Source: Actibacterium naphthalenivorans (GTDB lineage: Bacteria > Pseudomonadota > Alphaproteobacteria > Rhodobacterales > Rhodobacteraceae). Taken from it: a DNA stretch of 64,000 nucleotides. How positions within the stretch are numbered: position 1 is the first letter of the stretch; every line of letters starts with the position of its first letter. The notes beneath the pieces were generated by a model that searched no databases, had not been told where the DNA came from, and worked only from the letters and a program-made list of their open reading frames with translations. Shown piece after piece: positions 48,752-58,232 of this stretch. Made by a program: the position numbers and the translations under genes. Location of the stretch: assembly GCF_014196965.1 (NCBI RefSeq), contig NZ_JACIEQ010000003.1, positions 1-64,000 of the forward strand, given 5' to 3'.

Positions 48752-50062
48752 ATGGCCGACACCACGCTTCTTCTGGGGCAGACCCTGAGCTTTCGCGCCG
48801 ATCCCTTCGCCGCGGGCGTGGCGGAATCGGCCGTTCATGTGCGCCACGGCGGCGTTGCGTTGCGCGACGGCCTGATCCAAGAGACCGGCACGGCGGATGA
48901 GCTGCGCGCGCGGCACCCGGGTGCCACGGTGCGGGATTACGGCGACGGGCTGATCACCGCAGGATTCATCGACGCCCATGCGCATTTCCCGCAAACGGCG
49001 ATGATCGCAAGCTGGGGCAAACGGCTGATCGACTGGCTCAACACCTATACCTTCCCCGAAGAGATGCGCTTCGCCGACGCCACCTATGCCGCCGAAATCG
49101 CCGCGCGGTATTTCGATCTGGTGCTCGCCAACGGCACCACCACTGTCTGTTCCTTCTGCACGATCCACCCCGAAAGCGTGGATGCCTATTTCTCCGAGGC
49201 ACAGGCGCGCGGCCTTCGGATGCTGGGCGGCAAGACCTGCATGGATCGCAATGCGCCCGAAGGCCTGCGCGACACGCCGCAATCGGCCTATGACGACAGC
49301 AAGGCGCTGCTGGAGAAATGGCATGGGGCGGGCCGGCTGTCCTATGTGATCACGCCGCGATTTTCGCCCACCTCGACCCCCGAACAGCTTGCCGCCATGG
49401 GCGCGCTCTGGGCCGAACATCCAGATTGCCTGATGCAGACCCATCTGAGCGAACAGGTTGATGAGGTGGCCTGGGCCCGGTCCCTCTTCCCGGAGGCGCG
49501 CGACTATCTGGATACCTACGAATGCCACGGCCTTCTGGGCGCCGGCGCGGTGTTCGGCCATGCCATCCATCTGGAACCGCGCGAACGGGCGCGGCTGAAA
49601 GAGGCGGATGCCAGCCTTGTGCATTGCCCGACGTCGAACACCTTCATCGGATCGGGCCTGTTCGACATGGACGGGCTGATGCGAGAAGGCCAGCGCATCG
49701 GCCTGGCCACCGACACCGGCGGCGGGTCATCCTTTTCGATGCTGCGCACCATGGCCGCCGCCTATGAGGTGGCACAGCTGCGCGGGCGTGCCCTGCATCC
49801 GGCCGAACTTTACTGGCTGGCCACGCAGGGCGCCGCGCGCGCCCTGCGGCTCGATCACCGCATCGGCAACCTTGCGCCGGGGATCGAGGCCGATCTCGTG
49901 GTGCTCGACCTTGCGTCGACTCCCGCCATCGCCCAACGCAGCACCCGCGCCAACGACATATGGGAGGCGCTGTTCCCCACGATCATGATGGGTGACGACC
50001 GCGCGGTGAGCGCCGTGTGGGCCGGGGGGCGCTGCGTGCAGCCCGCCGCCAGCGCCGGATAA
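48752..50062 (+). CDS. guaD: Guanine deaminase
   Basis: These 436 residues form an amidohydrolase that turns guanine to xanthine. Zinc ligands appear as 'GFIDAHAHFPQ', 'MQTHLSEQVDEV', 'GHAIHLEPRER' and 'LATDTGGGSSFSML'; the PQT following the first motif is typical of guanine deaminases. It is a single gene divergent from mgtE. The start MADTTLLLGQT follows GAGGGACACGC. Confidence 0.95.
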   Translation: MADTTLLLGQTLSFRADPFAAGVAESAVHVRHGGVALRDGLIQETGTADELRARHPGATVRDYGDGLITAGFIDAHAHFPQTAMIASWGKRLIDWLNTYTFPEEMRFADATYAAEIAARYFDLVLANGTTTVCSFCTIHPESVDAYFSEAQARGLRMLGGKTCMDRNAPEGLRDTPQSAYDDSKALLEKWHGAGRLSYVITPRFSPTSTPEQLAAMGALWAEHPDCLMQTHLSEQVDEVAWARSLFPEARDYLDTYECHGLLGAGAVFGHAIHLEPRERARLKEADASLVHCPTSNTFIGSGLFDMDGLMREGQRIGLATDTGGGSSFSMLRTMAAAYEVAQLRGRALHPAELYWLATQGAARALRLDHRIGNLAPGIEADLVVLDLASTPAIAQRSTRANDIWEALFPTIMMGDDRAVSAVWAGGRCVQPAASAG

Positions 50063-50161
50063 GAAACCGGATCATCACGCTTGCCGGTGATTCGCCGCCT
50101 GTGCTAACCTCTTGGTAACAAGAGCAGTTCAAAAACAAATAAATCAGAGCAGGTATGTGCC

Positions 50162-50827
50162 ATGCACAGGGAATCCCGTCTTTACATGCAGCGCATGTTT
50201 CAGGACCACGCGAGCAAGCTTGAACCCGGCCGTGTGCTGGATATCGGTGCGATGGGGCGGCGGCCGAAATATCGGAAAATCTGGGAAAGCGGCGGCTGGT
50301 CCTATGTGGGCTGCGATCTGGCCGATGGGCCGAATGTTGACGTGGTACTGTCCGACCCGTTCCTGTTTCCGCTGGAAGATCAAAGCTTTGACGCGGTGAT
50401 CAGTGGCCAGATGCTGGAACATAACGAAATGTTCTGGCTGAGTTTTCTGGAGATGTCGCGGGTTCTGAAGATGGGCGGTCTGATGATCCATATCGCGCCG
50501 TCGCGCGGCTACGAACATCGCGCGCCGCAGGATTGCTGGCGGTTCTACCGCGACGGCATGACCGCGCTGGCCCGTTGGGCCGGGCTGGAGGTTGTCGAGG
50601 CCACCACCGACTGGGAAACCCGGCATCTGGATCATTGGCGCGAAAACAACAGCACCAAGGCAAGGGCGATGGAAAAGACCTATCGCAACGTGGATACCGA
50701 CTGGGGCGATACGATCGGCGTGTTCCGCAAGACGCTCGCCACCGCCGATGCCGAGGGGATGCGCTATGTCCGCCATTTCGCGGCGTTGCACCCCCAAAAC
50801 AGCGCATCGCAACTGGCGGCGGAATAG
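50162..50827 (+). CDS. Class I SAM-dependent methyltransferase
   Basis: These 221 residues have motif I 'GRVLDIGAMGRRPKY', an acidic motif II 'YVGCDLADGPNVD', and post-I motifs 'FDAVISGQMLEHNEMFW' and 'VLKMGGLMIHIAPS'. This is the methyltransferase_11 layout. The substrate is unknown; such proteins near wall genes often modify glycans. It is a single gene 99 bases after guaD. Confidence 0.85.
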   Translation: MHRESRLYMQRMFQDHASKLEPGRVLDIGAMGRRPKYRKIWESGGWSYVGCDLADGPNVDVVLSDPFLFPLEDQSFDAVISGQMLEHNEMFWLSFLEMSRVLKMGGLMIHIAPSRGYEHRAPQDCWRFYRDGMTALARWAGLEVVEATTDWETRHLDHWRENNSTKARAMEKTYRNVDTDWGDTIGVFRKTLATADAEGMRYVRHFAALHPQNSASQLAAE

Positions 50828-50956
50828 AGCCGGCTCCTTTATAGCCAGGCTGGAGGTGCGGCAGCCGCAGCTTCGCGGCGGGCGAAGCCATCCCGCAAGG
50901 CACGGGAGGGTGGAGAGTTCCACCTTGGCATAAGCCATTCATTGCGAATGTTTAAA

Positions 50957-51031
50957 TGGTGCCCGGGGGCGGAATCGAACCACCGACACGAGGATTTTCA
51001 ATCCACTGCTCTACCCCTGAGCTACCCGGGC
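50957..51031 (-). tRNA. tRNA-Phe (GAA)
   Basis: The minus strand gives acceptor GCCCGGG / CCCGGGC, D-arm GCTCAGGGGTAGAGC, anticodon loop TTGAAAA (GAA) and T-loop GGTTCGATTCC. It ends with encoded ACCA. One pair of the anticodon stem is mismatched (T-T). Confidence 0.93.
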
Positions 51032-51192
51032 ACGGGTGAACGGGTGTGGTGATCGGCCGGGAAACCTGCCGCACCGCCGTTCGGGCTGCGATCTTCTAGA
51101 CGCGCGGCTGGGCGGTGTCCAGAGGGCGGAGCATAAAAATTCGCCCTCCAATGCCGCCTTCCCCTGCCGCGGGTTTTCGGGCAGGCCGCGGC

Positions 51193-51375
51193 TCAGTTCG
51201 GCTTGCGCGTTTGACGGTCGGCCTCGTCGGCCGCCTCCTCCAGCGCCTCCGGGGTGTCGTCGGGGATGGCATAGCCTCCGGTCAGCCATTTTCCGAGGTC
51301 TACATCGGCGCAGCGCCGGGAGCAGAAGGGCCGGTATTTCGGGGCGCTGTCTTTTCCGCAGATCGGGCAACTCAT
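51193..51375 (-). CDS. yacG: DNA gyrase inhibitor YacG (zinc protein)
   Basis: This 60-residue protein has four zinc-binding Cys residues in CPICG and [15 protein letters not shown], the YacG signature. It binds GyrB and blocks DNA binding. The start overlaps the stop of the RNase gene (ATGA). Confidence 0.94.
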   Translation of the reverse strand: MSCPICGKDSAPKYRPFCSRRCADVDLGKWLTGGYAIPDDTPEALEEAADEADRQTRKPN

Positions 51376-52412
51376 TTTTCGCGGCCCTCCGTCAGCGGCA
51401 AGCGCTCGCGCTTTCGCAGGATCTCGAAATTGCCCAGCGGGGTCCAGCCGGCAAAAGTGGTGTCGACCGGATCGGGGCGAAAGGCGGCCTTGAGCACCTG
51501 TTCCAGCTGGCGCCGGTCTTTTTGCGGCATCGGCGCGAAATCGACGATGATCTGGCCGCTCAGCCCCCGCAGCCGCAACTGCCGCGGCAGATCCCGCGCT
51601 GCGGCGAGGTTGGCCTTCAGCCCGGCCGCCGGCGACGTGTCGGGGCCGGTGTTCACGTCCACTGCCAACAGCGCCCGCGTCGGCTCGATATAAAGCGCGC
51701 CGCCGCCGGGCAGGGATGCGGGCCCGGCGAGCGCGTCAATGGCATCCAGCACGCCCAGATCGGCAAGGGCGCTGTCACCCTCGATCACCTCATCGGGATC
51801 GGGATCGGCCCAGTCGCGCCAGGCGCGCATATGGGCATCGGGCGCATCCAGCAGCAACTCGGGCGCGCCAACGCCTTCCGACATGACCGCCTGCGCCACG
51901 TCGCGCATCGCGGAAATGTCGGCGGCAATCTCTTCTTCGGCCACGCCGGCGGCGGCCGAACGCAGGATCAACCCGAAGCCGGAGCTCTCCTCGCCCATCG
52001 CGGCATGGGCGATTTCCAGCAGGCGGTCACGCTCTTCGTCATCGCGGATGGTCCGCGACACGTTGAGCCCCGGCGCGCCGGGCGTCACGATCGCATAGCG
52101 GCTCTTGAACAGGGGTTTCGGCGTGACCGGCACTGCCTTGCCCGGCTCGGCAAAGCCGGAGACCTGCACCAGCAGCGTCTGGCCAGGGGCAAGCCCCTTG
52201 GCCTGCCGCATGAACGCGGTGCCGCCGGGCAGTTTCAGGAAGATACCCCCCTGCCCCTTGACCTGCCGGTCGACGGTGGCGCGAAAGATGGCGCCGGGCG
52301 CGGGCAGATCCTCGGGCGGATCGACAAGCAGGTCTTCGAGGCGGCCGTTGACCATCAGCGCGGCGGCGGCGCGCCCGTTGAGCTGGCCCAGAATGACGGT
52401 GCGGCCCTTCAT
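51372..52412 (-). CDS. rng: Ribonuclease E/G family protein
   Basis: These 346 residues start at [13 protein letters not shown], overlapping the maf stop. The S1-like part ('[20 protein letters not shown]') and the catalytic region with 'LLAVDVNTG' and '[13 protein letters not shown]' are those of RNase E/G; the Asp residues of DVNTG and DF bind the catalytic metal. The protein is shorter than typical RNase G (~480) and lacks the Zn-link and C-terminal part, which is usual for the copy in this alphaproteobacterial cluster. Confidence 0.9.
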   Translation of the reverse strand: MKGRTVILGQLNGRAAAALMVNGRLEDLLVDPPEDLPAPGAIFRATVDRQVKGQGGIFLKLPGGTAFMRQAKGLAPGQTLLVQVSGFAEPGKAVPVTPKPLFKSRYAIVTPGAPGLNVSRTIRDDEERDRLLEIAHAAMGEESSGFGLILRSAAAGVAEEEIAADISAMRDVAQAVMSEGVGAPELLLDAPDAHMRAWRDWADPDPDEVIEGDSALADLGVLDAIDALAGPASLPGGGALYIEPTRALLAVDVNTGPDTSPAAGLKANLAAARDLPRQLRLRGLSGQIIVDFAPMPQKDRRQLEQVLKAAFRPDPVDTTFAGWTPLGNFEILRKRERLPLTEGREK

Positions 52413-52987
52413 GGCGCCTCCTTGTAAAGCGGATAGCCCGCCGCCTGCAGCAACGATGCGGTTTCGGCCAGCGGCAGGCCGACGACGGCGGAAAACGAGC
52501 CGCTGATCCAGGGCACGAAGGCGCCGGCCATGCCTTGTATGCCATAGCCGCCCGCCTTTCCCCGCCATTCGTCAGAGCGCAGATAGGCGTTCAGCTCTTC
52601 GTCGGACAGCCGCTTGAACTTTACCGCCGTCACCACGTCACGCTCCCACACACGCTCGCCCAGGCGCAGGGCCACGGCGGTGATCACGCTGTGGCGGCGG
52701 CCCGACAGCGCCAGCAGGAATTCCGCCGCCTCGCCCGCGTTCCGGGGCTTGCCCAGAATGCGGCGCCCGAGCGCCACGGTGGTATCGGCGCACAGCACCG
52801 CCTCGTCGGCCCCGGCCTGAACCGCGCGGGCCTTTTCGATGGCCATGCGGGCGCAATAGGGGCGCGGAAGCTCGCCCCTTGCGGGGTCTTCGTCGATGTC
52901 AGGAGGGCGGATCGCGTCAGGCACGATTCCGATCTGCGCCAGAAGATCCTTCCGGCGCGGGCTGGCAGAGCCCAGAACCAGCCGCAT
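52409..52987 (-). CDS. maf: Maf-like nucleotide pyrophosphatase
   Basis: This 192-residue protein begins '[16 protein letters not shown]', the Maf signature, followed by 'PDIDED', '[18 protein letters not shown]' and a C-terminal '[27 protein letters not shown]' in form. Maf proteins hydrolyse modified or canonical NTPs (dTTP, UTP, m5UTP). It lies between infA and the RNase gene and overlaps the latter. Confidence 0.95.
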   Translation of the reverse strand: MRLVLGSASPRRKDLLAQIGIVPDAIRPPDIDEDPARGELPRPYCARMAIEKARAVQAGADEAVLCADTTVALGRRILGKPRNAGEAAEFLLALSGRRHSVITAVALRLGERVWERDVVTAVKFKRLSDEELNAYLRSDEWRGKAGGYGIQGMAGAFVPWISGSFSAVVGLPLAETASLLQAAGYPLYKEAP

Positions 52988-52994
52988 CAGCCGG

Positions 52995-53213
52995 TTACTT
53001 GAAGCGATAGTTGATCCGACCCTTGGTCAGATCGTACGGTGTCATTTCCACCTGAACGCGGTCGCCGGCAAGAACGCGGATACGGTTCTTGCGCATTTTT
53101 CCTGCCGTATGCGCGATAATCTCATGGCCGTTCTCAAGCTCGACCCGGAATGTCGCGTTAGGCAGGAGTTCCTTCACGACGCCGGGGAATTCGAGCATTT
53201 CTTCCTTGGCCAT
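52995..53213 (-). CDS. infA: Translation initiation factor IF-1
   Basis: This protein of 72 residues starts at [13 protein letters not shown]. It is a single OB-fold: '[35 protein letters not shown]' in form, ending INYRFK. It blocks the ribosomal A site during initiation. An ATG two codons upstream is also possible. It follows a 225-base gap that should hold its promoter. Confidence 0.98.
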   Translation of the reverse strand: MAKEEMLEFPGVVKELLPNATFRVELENGHEIIAHTAGKMRKNRIRVLAGDRVQVEMTPYDLTKGRINYRFK

Positions 53214-53438
53214 GGTCACTCCTAAGTGGTTTTGCCCGCCAGGATGCGAGCGTGGCCTTAAATGCTCTTAAACCCCTGCTTTTTCAAGGGCGGATCGCGC
53301 AAAACTGTTCCTGCGGGCAAGGATGCCGCGCCACGCGGGCGCAAAACGGCGCTGCCGCGCATTGCGCGCCGCCCGCCGGAAAACCGCATTTCCTTCGATT
53401 TCAGTGGTATTCGCGGCCGCACCCGCCCGCGTTTGCCG

Positions 53439-53897
53439 TCAGGCACAGGGCGGGCCGAACCGTTCGATCAGGTGATCGCGTATCTGGTCGCGCGACTGGC
53501 GATAGGCCGAAAGCTTGGCCTCCCGCGTCTCGCCCAGGCCGGTCGGGTCCAGAATCGGCCAGTATTCCACGTCGAGATGATAGAAGCGCGTCAGCTCCAG
53601 TGCGCGCCGCTGGCTGGCCGGCGACAGCGCCACCACCAGATCGAAGCTGGACAGGTCATCGCCCCATTCCTCCATCTCGTCGAACGAGCGCGATTGATGC
53701 CGCTCGAGCGGCACACCGATTTCGGCGCAGACGGCGATGGCGAAACCGTCGACCTCCAGATCATTCTTCACGCCTACCGATTGCACATAGAACCGACGGC
53801 CATAAAACTTCTTGGCCATCCCCTCGGCCATGGGGGAACGGACGGCGTTGTGATCACAGCAAAAGAGAACCGATTGTGGGAGGTCCCTCATCACCAC
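53439..53897 (-). CDS. Low-molecular-weight phosphotyrosine phosphatase family protein
   Basis: These 152 residues have the P-loop C-x5-R-S (CDHNAVRS) near the start, 'GVPLERHQSRSFDEM' and the late Asp-Pro (ILDPTG) used as general acid. The family covers LMW tyrosine phosphatases and thioredoxin-coupled arsenate reductases; there is no second redox Cys pair, so a phosphatase role is more likely. It is followed by infA in the conserved cluster. Confidence 0.9.
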   Translation of the reverse strand: MVMRDLPQSVLFCCDHNAVRSPMAEGMAKKFYGRRFYVQSVGVKNDLEVDGFAIAVCAEIGVPLERHQSRSFDEMEEWGDDLSSFDLVVALSPASQRRALELTRFYHLDVEYWPILDPTGLGETREAKLSAYRQSRDQIRDHLIERFGPPCA

Positions 53898-53898
53898 A

Positions 53899-54384
53899 TC
53901 AGCCCCCGAAATGCAGAACGCATATCAGGGTGAAAAGCCGCCGGGCGGTATCGGTATCGAGTTCGACCTTGCCATCCAGCCGCTCCTGCAGCACGCGCGC
54001 GCCTTCGTTGTGGATGCCGCGGCGGGCCATGTCGATGGCCTCGATCTTGGCGGGGGGCAGTTTCTTGACCGCGTCGAAATAGCTTTCGCAGATCTGGAAG
54101 TAATCCTTCACCACCTGCCGGAACGGCCCCAGCGAAAGGTGGAACTCGGCGACCGCCTCGCCCGCCTCGGTGCGGACTTCGAAGACCAGCCGCTTTTCGC
54201 GGATGGCCAGATGCAGGTTATAGGGCCCGGCGGGCGCCGCCTGCCCGTCACGGGGCGGAAGGGCGAAACTGTTGTCTTCGAGCAGATCGAAGATCGCGAC
54301 CTTGCGCTCCTGCTCGATTTCCGGTGTCGGGGCGGGCAGGCCAGTATCGTCGATTTCGACCTGGGACAGGCGGGATAGGGTCAT
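53899..54384 (-). CDS. UPF0262 family protein
   Basis: This 161-residue protein matches UPF0262: 'RKVAIFDLLEDNSFAL', 'GPYNLHLAIREKRLVFEV', 'LSLGPFRQVVKDYFQICESYFDAVKKL' in form and 'RRGIHNEGARVLQERL'. Function is unknown. It overlaps the hisD stop by 4 bases and ends one base before the phosphatase start, so it is firmly inside the operon. Confidence 0.95.
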   Translation of the reverse strand: MTLSRLSQVEIDDTGLPAPTPEIEQERKVAIFDLLEDNSFALPPRDGQAAPAGPYNLHLAIREKRLVFEVRTEAGEAVAEFHLSLGPFRQVVKDYFQICESYFDAVKKLPPAKIEAIDMARRGIHNEGARVLQERLDGKVELDTDTARRLFTLICVLHFGG

Positions 54385-55691
54385 TCTGTGCCCTCGTTCA
54401 GACGCTCAAGCCGGGCGCGCACCGACAAGCCGTGCGCCTCCAGACTTTCGGAAATGGCCAGCCGTTCGGCGGCGGGGCCGATGGCGCGCAACGCTTCGGG
54501 CGTCATCCGGGCCAGCGTGGTGCGTTTCAGGAAATCCATCACCGAGAGGCCAGAGGAAAACCGCGCCGAGCGCGCCGTGGGCAGCACGTGATTGGGGCCA
54601 CCGATGTAATCGCCGATCGCCTCGGGCGTCCATTGCCCCAGAAAGATCGCCCCGGCATGGGTGACCATCCGTGACAGCCCGTCGGGATCATCGACGCAAA
54701 GCTCCAGATGCTCGGGGGCGATACGATCCGACAGCGCGGCCGCCTCGGCAAGATCGCGCACAATGATCACCGCGCCGTAGTCGCGCCAGCTCGCCCCGGC
54801 GATCACCCGCCGCTCCAGCGTTTCGAGCCGTTTCTCGACGGCGGCGGCGACGGCACGGCCAAAAGCCGCGTCATCGGTGATGAGGAGCGACTGGGCGCTT
54901 TCGTCATGCTCGGCCTGGCTGAGCAGGTCCACCGCGATCCAGTCTGGATCATTGTTGCGGTCGGCGATCACCAGAATCTCCGACGGGCCGGCGATCATAT
55001 CGATGCCGACCTTGCCGAACACCCGGCGCTTGGCGGCGGCGACAAAGGCATTGCCGGGGCCGGTGATCTTGTCCACCGGGGCGATGGTGGCGGTGCCATA
55101 GGCCAGCGCCGCGATCGCCTGGGCGCCGCCGATGCGATAGACGGTATCCACCCCGGCCAGCCGCGCCGCCAGCAAAACCAGCGGGTTGCAGACGCCATCC
55201 GGCGTCGGGGCACAGATCACCAGCCGCTTGACGCCGGCCACCTGCGCCGGGATCGCGTTCATCAGCACCGAGGACGGGTAAGAGGCCAGCCCGCCCGGCA
55301 CGTAAAGCCCGGCCGCCGAAACCGGCGTCCAGCGCCAGCCGAGCGTGGCGCCGTCCGGGTCGGTCCAGCTTTGATCCTCCGGCATCTGGCGCACGTGATA
55401 GGCGCGGATGCGTTGCGCCGCCAGCTCCAGCGCGGCACGATCCTCGGGCGAGACCCTGGCGCATTCGGCCTCGATCTCTTCGGGGGAAAAGGCCAGCGTC
55501 TCGGGCGTCAGTTCCAGCCGGTCGAACTTCGCGGTCAGCTCCAGCACCGCCGCATCGCCGCGCGCACGCACGTCAGCGATGATCGCCGCCACGGTCTCGT
55601 CCACATCCGGCGCATCCTCGCGCTTGGCGCCCAGCAGGGCGTCGAACCGGGCGGCAAAATCGGGATCGGTGGTGTCAAGAAACTGGGGCAT
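54381..55691 (-). CDS. hisD: Histidinol dehydrogenase
   Basis: This enzyme of 436 residues starts at MPQFLDTTDPDFAARF. It carries out the two NAD-dependent oxidations from histidinol to histidine. Motifs are 'VPGGLASYPSSVLMNAIPAQVAGV' in form, 'IGGAQAIAALAYGT', 'KITGPGNAFVAAAKR', 'GPSEILVIAD', 'AEHDESAQSLLIT' (zinc His) and 'PEHLELCVDD'. Length is normal. The co-location with murA and infA is the usual alphaproteobacterial order. Confidence 0.97.
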   Translation of the reverse strand: MPQFLDTTDPDFAARFDALLGAKREDAPDVDETVAAIIADVRARGDAAVLELTAKFDRLELTPETLAFSPEEIEAECARVSPEDRAALELAAQRIRAYHVRQMPEDQSWTDPDGATLGWRWTPVSAAGLYVPGGLASYPSSVLMNAIPAQVAGVKRLVICAPTPDGVCNPLVLLAARLAGVDTVYRIGGAQAIAALAYGTATIAPVDKITGPGNAFVAAAKRRVFGKVGIDMIAGPSEILVIADRNNDPDWIAVDLLSQAEHDESAQSLLITDDAAFGRAVAAAVEKRLETLERRVIAGASWRDYGAVIIVRDLAEAAALSDRIAPEHLELCVDDPDGLSRMVTHAGAIFLGQWTPEAIGDYIGGPNHVLPTARSARFSSGLSVMDFLKRTTLARMTPEALRAIGPAAERLAISESLEAHGLSVRARLERLNEGTE

Positions 55692-55734
55692 GGGTCTCTC
55701 CTTGCCCTTCACATATCCGGCCTGCGCGTGTGTC

Positions 55735-56229
55735 TCAAGCGTCCAGGCGTCGGAACATCAGAAGCTCGTCATGCGACTGCCCGTCATGATGGAATGCATC
55801 GGGGATCTCGCCCATCGGGTGGAACCCGTGACGCTTGTAGAACGCCACAGCGCGCGGATCGCCGGCGCGGGCGCCCAGTTCCATCTGCCGGATGCCGTGG
55901 CGCGCGGCATCAGCCAGCACCTGGTGCAGCAGCTGCCCCGCCGCCCCCGCGCCGCGCCAGGCGGGGCGAATATAAACCGACATCAGCATCGCACGGTGAC
56001 GCGCCGCCATGTAGGGTTCGGCGACCCAGCCCATCACGCCCACTGCCCGCCCGCCGTCAAAACCTGCATGATAGTTCGCCTGCTCCAGCATCTCCACAAA
56101 GAATGTCAGCGGCCTGTCGGCGATTTCCTCGTACCTGGTGGCAAAGGCCGGGGGATCGTTCTGCAGCGCCTCCAGCCGGATGTCGCGCCACAATGCGGCG
56201 TCGGCGGGAACAAGCCGCCGGAAAATCAT
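55735..56229 (-). CDS. GNAT-family N-acetyltransferase
   Basis: This protein has 164 residues, starting at [18 protein letters not shown] and overlapping the DUF2948 stop. Motif A appears as 'AMLMSVYIRPAWRGAGAAGQLLHQVL' in form (RGxGxA/G acetyl-CoA loop) and motif B as 'AVAFYKRHGFHPMG'. The acceptor substrate is unknown. Confidence 0.9.
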   Translation of the reverse strand: MIFRRLVPADAALWRDIRLEALQNDPPAFATRYEEIADRPLTFFVEMLEQANYHAGFDGGRAVGVMGWVAEPYMAARHRAMLMSVYIRPAWRGAGAAGQLLHQVLADAARHGIRQMELGARAGDPRAVAFYKRHGFHPMGEIPDAFHHDGQSHDELLMFRRLDA

Positions 56230-56702
56230 TCGTGCGCCGGCGCCTTGCGCGACGGGGCCACATAGGGCCGGGTGACATCCTTCAGCGTGACGTCCAGACA
56301 TTCGACATCCAGCGAAATCGCGCCATCCCCGGAAAGCGTCAGCACCACGCGGCCGGTGCCGTCTTCTCCCGGTTCGAAACTCACCGACAGCAGCGAAAAC
56401 ACCGTGTCCTTGTCGTTTCGGTCCACCCCCTGCGACGATACCCGCGCGACATCGTCGAAGGCCAGCACCGCCTGCACCCTTTCATAAGGCCGGCCGCGCC
56501 GTTCAGCCGCCACGCGATCTTCCCACCGGAACCGGTTCAGCAGCAGGGCAAAGCGCCGCGCGCCCGGGCGCCATGCCATCTCGGTGACGGGAAAGACGGC
56601 ATCCTGCGTCAGGCTCGAAATCACCGAAAGCCCTTCGGCATCATCGGCCTTCAGGCGCAGCGGCGCCTCGGCCCCGTCTTCGAATGTTGCATCTTCGGTC
56701 AT
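56226..56702 (-). CDS. DUF2948 family protein
   Basis: These 158 residues match DUF2948: '[31 protein letters not shown]' in form, '[15 protein letters not shown]' and '[35 protein letters not shown]' near the end. Function is unknown; it is conserved directly after murA. It overlaps the murA stop and the GNAT start. Confidence 0.93.
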   Translation of the reverse strand: MTEDATFEDGAEAPLRLKADDAEGLSVISSLTQDAVFPVTEMAWRPGARRFALLLNRFRWEDRVAAERRGRPYERVQAVLAFDDVARVSSQGVDRNDKDTVFSLLSVSFEPGEDGTGRVVLTLSGDGAISLDVECLDVTLKDVTRPYVAPSRKAPAHE

Positions 56703-57967
56703 TCTTCGCGCACCCGTTCGATATGTGCGCCGCAGGCGCCCAGCTTGTCCTCGACACGCTCGTATCCGCGATCAAGATGATAGACACGGCTGACCACGGT
56801 TTCCCCCTCGGCGGCAAGGCCGGCCAGGATCAGCGACACCGAGGCACGCAAATCGGTGGCCATGACAGGCGCGCCCTTCAGCCGCTCGACGCCGGTGACG
56901 GTGGCATGGCCGCCATGCACATCGATCCGCGCGCCCATCCGCATCAGTTCGGGGGCATGCATGAACCGGTTCTCGAAAATCTTCTCTTCCAGAACGCTGG
57001 TGCCTTCGGCAGTGCACAACAGCGCCATCATCTGCGCCTGCAGATCGGTGGGAAAGCCCGGGAACGGCTCTGTCATCACATCGACAGCGTTCACCCGCCC
57101 GTTGCGGCGCGACACTTTCAGCCCGCGCTCGGTTTGCTCGACGCTGATGCCGGCCTGATCCAGCTTTTCCGCGAAGGCGGCCACAAGCTCCAGCCGGCCA
57201 CCGATACATTCCACCGTGCCCCCGGTGATGGCCGGGGCCAGCATGTAGGTGCCAAGCTCGATCCGGTCGGTTACCACGGGATGGGTGGCGCCGCACAGCC
57301 TGTCGACGCCTTCGATGGTGATGGTTTCCGTGCCCTCGCCTTCGATCTGCGCGCCCATCTTGCGCAGGCAACGGGCAAGATCGACGATCTCGGGTTCGCG
57401 CGCGGCGTTGCGGATGATCGTTGTTCCCTTGGCCAGGGTCGCGGCCATCAGCACATTCTCCGTCGCGCCGACGGAGACGAAGGGAAACACCACCTCGGCC
57501 CCTTTCAACCCGCCCGGCGCCTTGGCATGCACATAGCCATCCTTCAGCTCCAGCTCGGCGCCCAGCGCCTCCAGCCCTTTCAGATGCAGATCCACGGGCC
57601 TTGCCCCGATCGCACAGCCGCCGGGCAGCGAAACGATGGCGTGGCCATCGCGCGCCAGCATCGGCCCCAGCACCAGGATCGACGCGCGCATCTTGCGCAC
57701 GATGTTGTAATCCGCCGTGTGATTGTCCAGCCCGTGCGATGACAGCGCCAGAACGCGCCCGTCCTGCAGGCTCGACACCTCGGCGCCCAGCGATTGCAGC
57801 AGCGATGTCATGGTCCGGATGTCCGACAGACGCGGCGCGTTGGTCAGCGTCAGCGGCTCTTCGCTCAGCAGCGTCGCCGGCATCAGCGTCAGACAGGCGT
57901 TTTTCGCCCCGGCGATCGGGATCTCCCCGTTGAGGGCACCGCCGCCCCGAATGACAATCGAATCCAT
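56699..57967 (-). CDS. murA: UDP-N-acetylglucosamine 1-carboxyvinyltransferase
   Basis: These 422 residues catalyse the first committed step of peptidoglycan synthesis, adding enolpyruvyl from PEP. Motifs are '[19 protein letters not shown]', the loop '[24 protein letters not shown]' in form with the fosfomycin-target Cys (GGCAIG), '[14 protein letters not shown]' and '[19 protein letters not shown]'. Length is normal. It leads the eleven-gene leftward cluster. Confidence 0.97.
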   Translation of the reverse strand: MDSIVIRGGGALNGEIPIAGAKNACLTLMPATLLSEEPLTLTNAPRLSDIRTMTSLLQSLGAEVSSLQDGRVLALSSHGLDNHTADYNIVRKMRASILVLGPMLARDGHAIVSLPGGCAIGARPVDLHLKGLEALGAELELKDGYVHAKAPGGLKGAEVVFPFVSVGATENVLMAATLAKGTTIIRNAAREPEIVDLARCLRKMGAQIEGEGTETITIEGVDRLCGATHPVVTDRIELGTYMLAPAITGGTVECIGGRLELVAAFAEKLDQAGISVEQTERGLKVSRRNGRVNAVDVMTEPFPGFPTDLQAQMMALLCTAEGTSVLEEKIFENRFMHAPELMRMGARIDVHGGHATVTGVERLKGAPVMATDLRASVSLILAGLAAEGETVVSRVYHLDRGYERVEDKLGACGAHIERVREE

Positions 57968-57979
57968 CTGCTTTGCCTC

Positions 57980-58120
57980 TTATTCCCGCTCTTCGCCCGA
58001 TTTGCGCGCCTTCGCCTGCGCCTTGCGCCGGGCCAGGTTCGCCTTCAGCGCCTGTTTCAGCCGCTCTTCGCGGCTTTCCGGCGCTTTTGCGGGTTTCGAA
58101 TTGCGGGGTTTCTTTTCCAT
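57980..58120 (-). CDS. Small basic protein upstream of murA
   Basis: This protein of 46 residues (MEKKPRNSKPAKAPESREER...) is very rich in Lys, Arg and Glu and predicted as one long helix, ending KSGEERE. The ATG lies 13 bases beyond the murA start on the same strand, so it is the first gene of the murA unit. Similar short charged proteins precede murA in relatives; function is unknown. Confidence 0.7.
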   Translation of the reverse strand: MEKKPRNSKPAKAPESREERLKQALKANLARRKAQAKARKSGEERE

Positions 58121-58232
58121 GCCCATTCTCTATCGCAGAGGCGCGATACGGTCCAGAGACAGGGCAACCGCGTCTGCCGACGCCGCGCCGGAAAACCGGT
58201 CAGTTAGCGCTTGCGTCCCCCGGCGATTACGT

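Noticed and set aside
48206-49624. 472-codon minus-strand frame overlapping mgtE and guaD
   Set aside because: Both guaD and mgtE are secure; the frame crosses both in the wrong phase.
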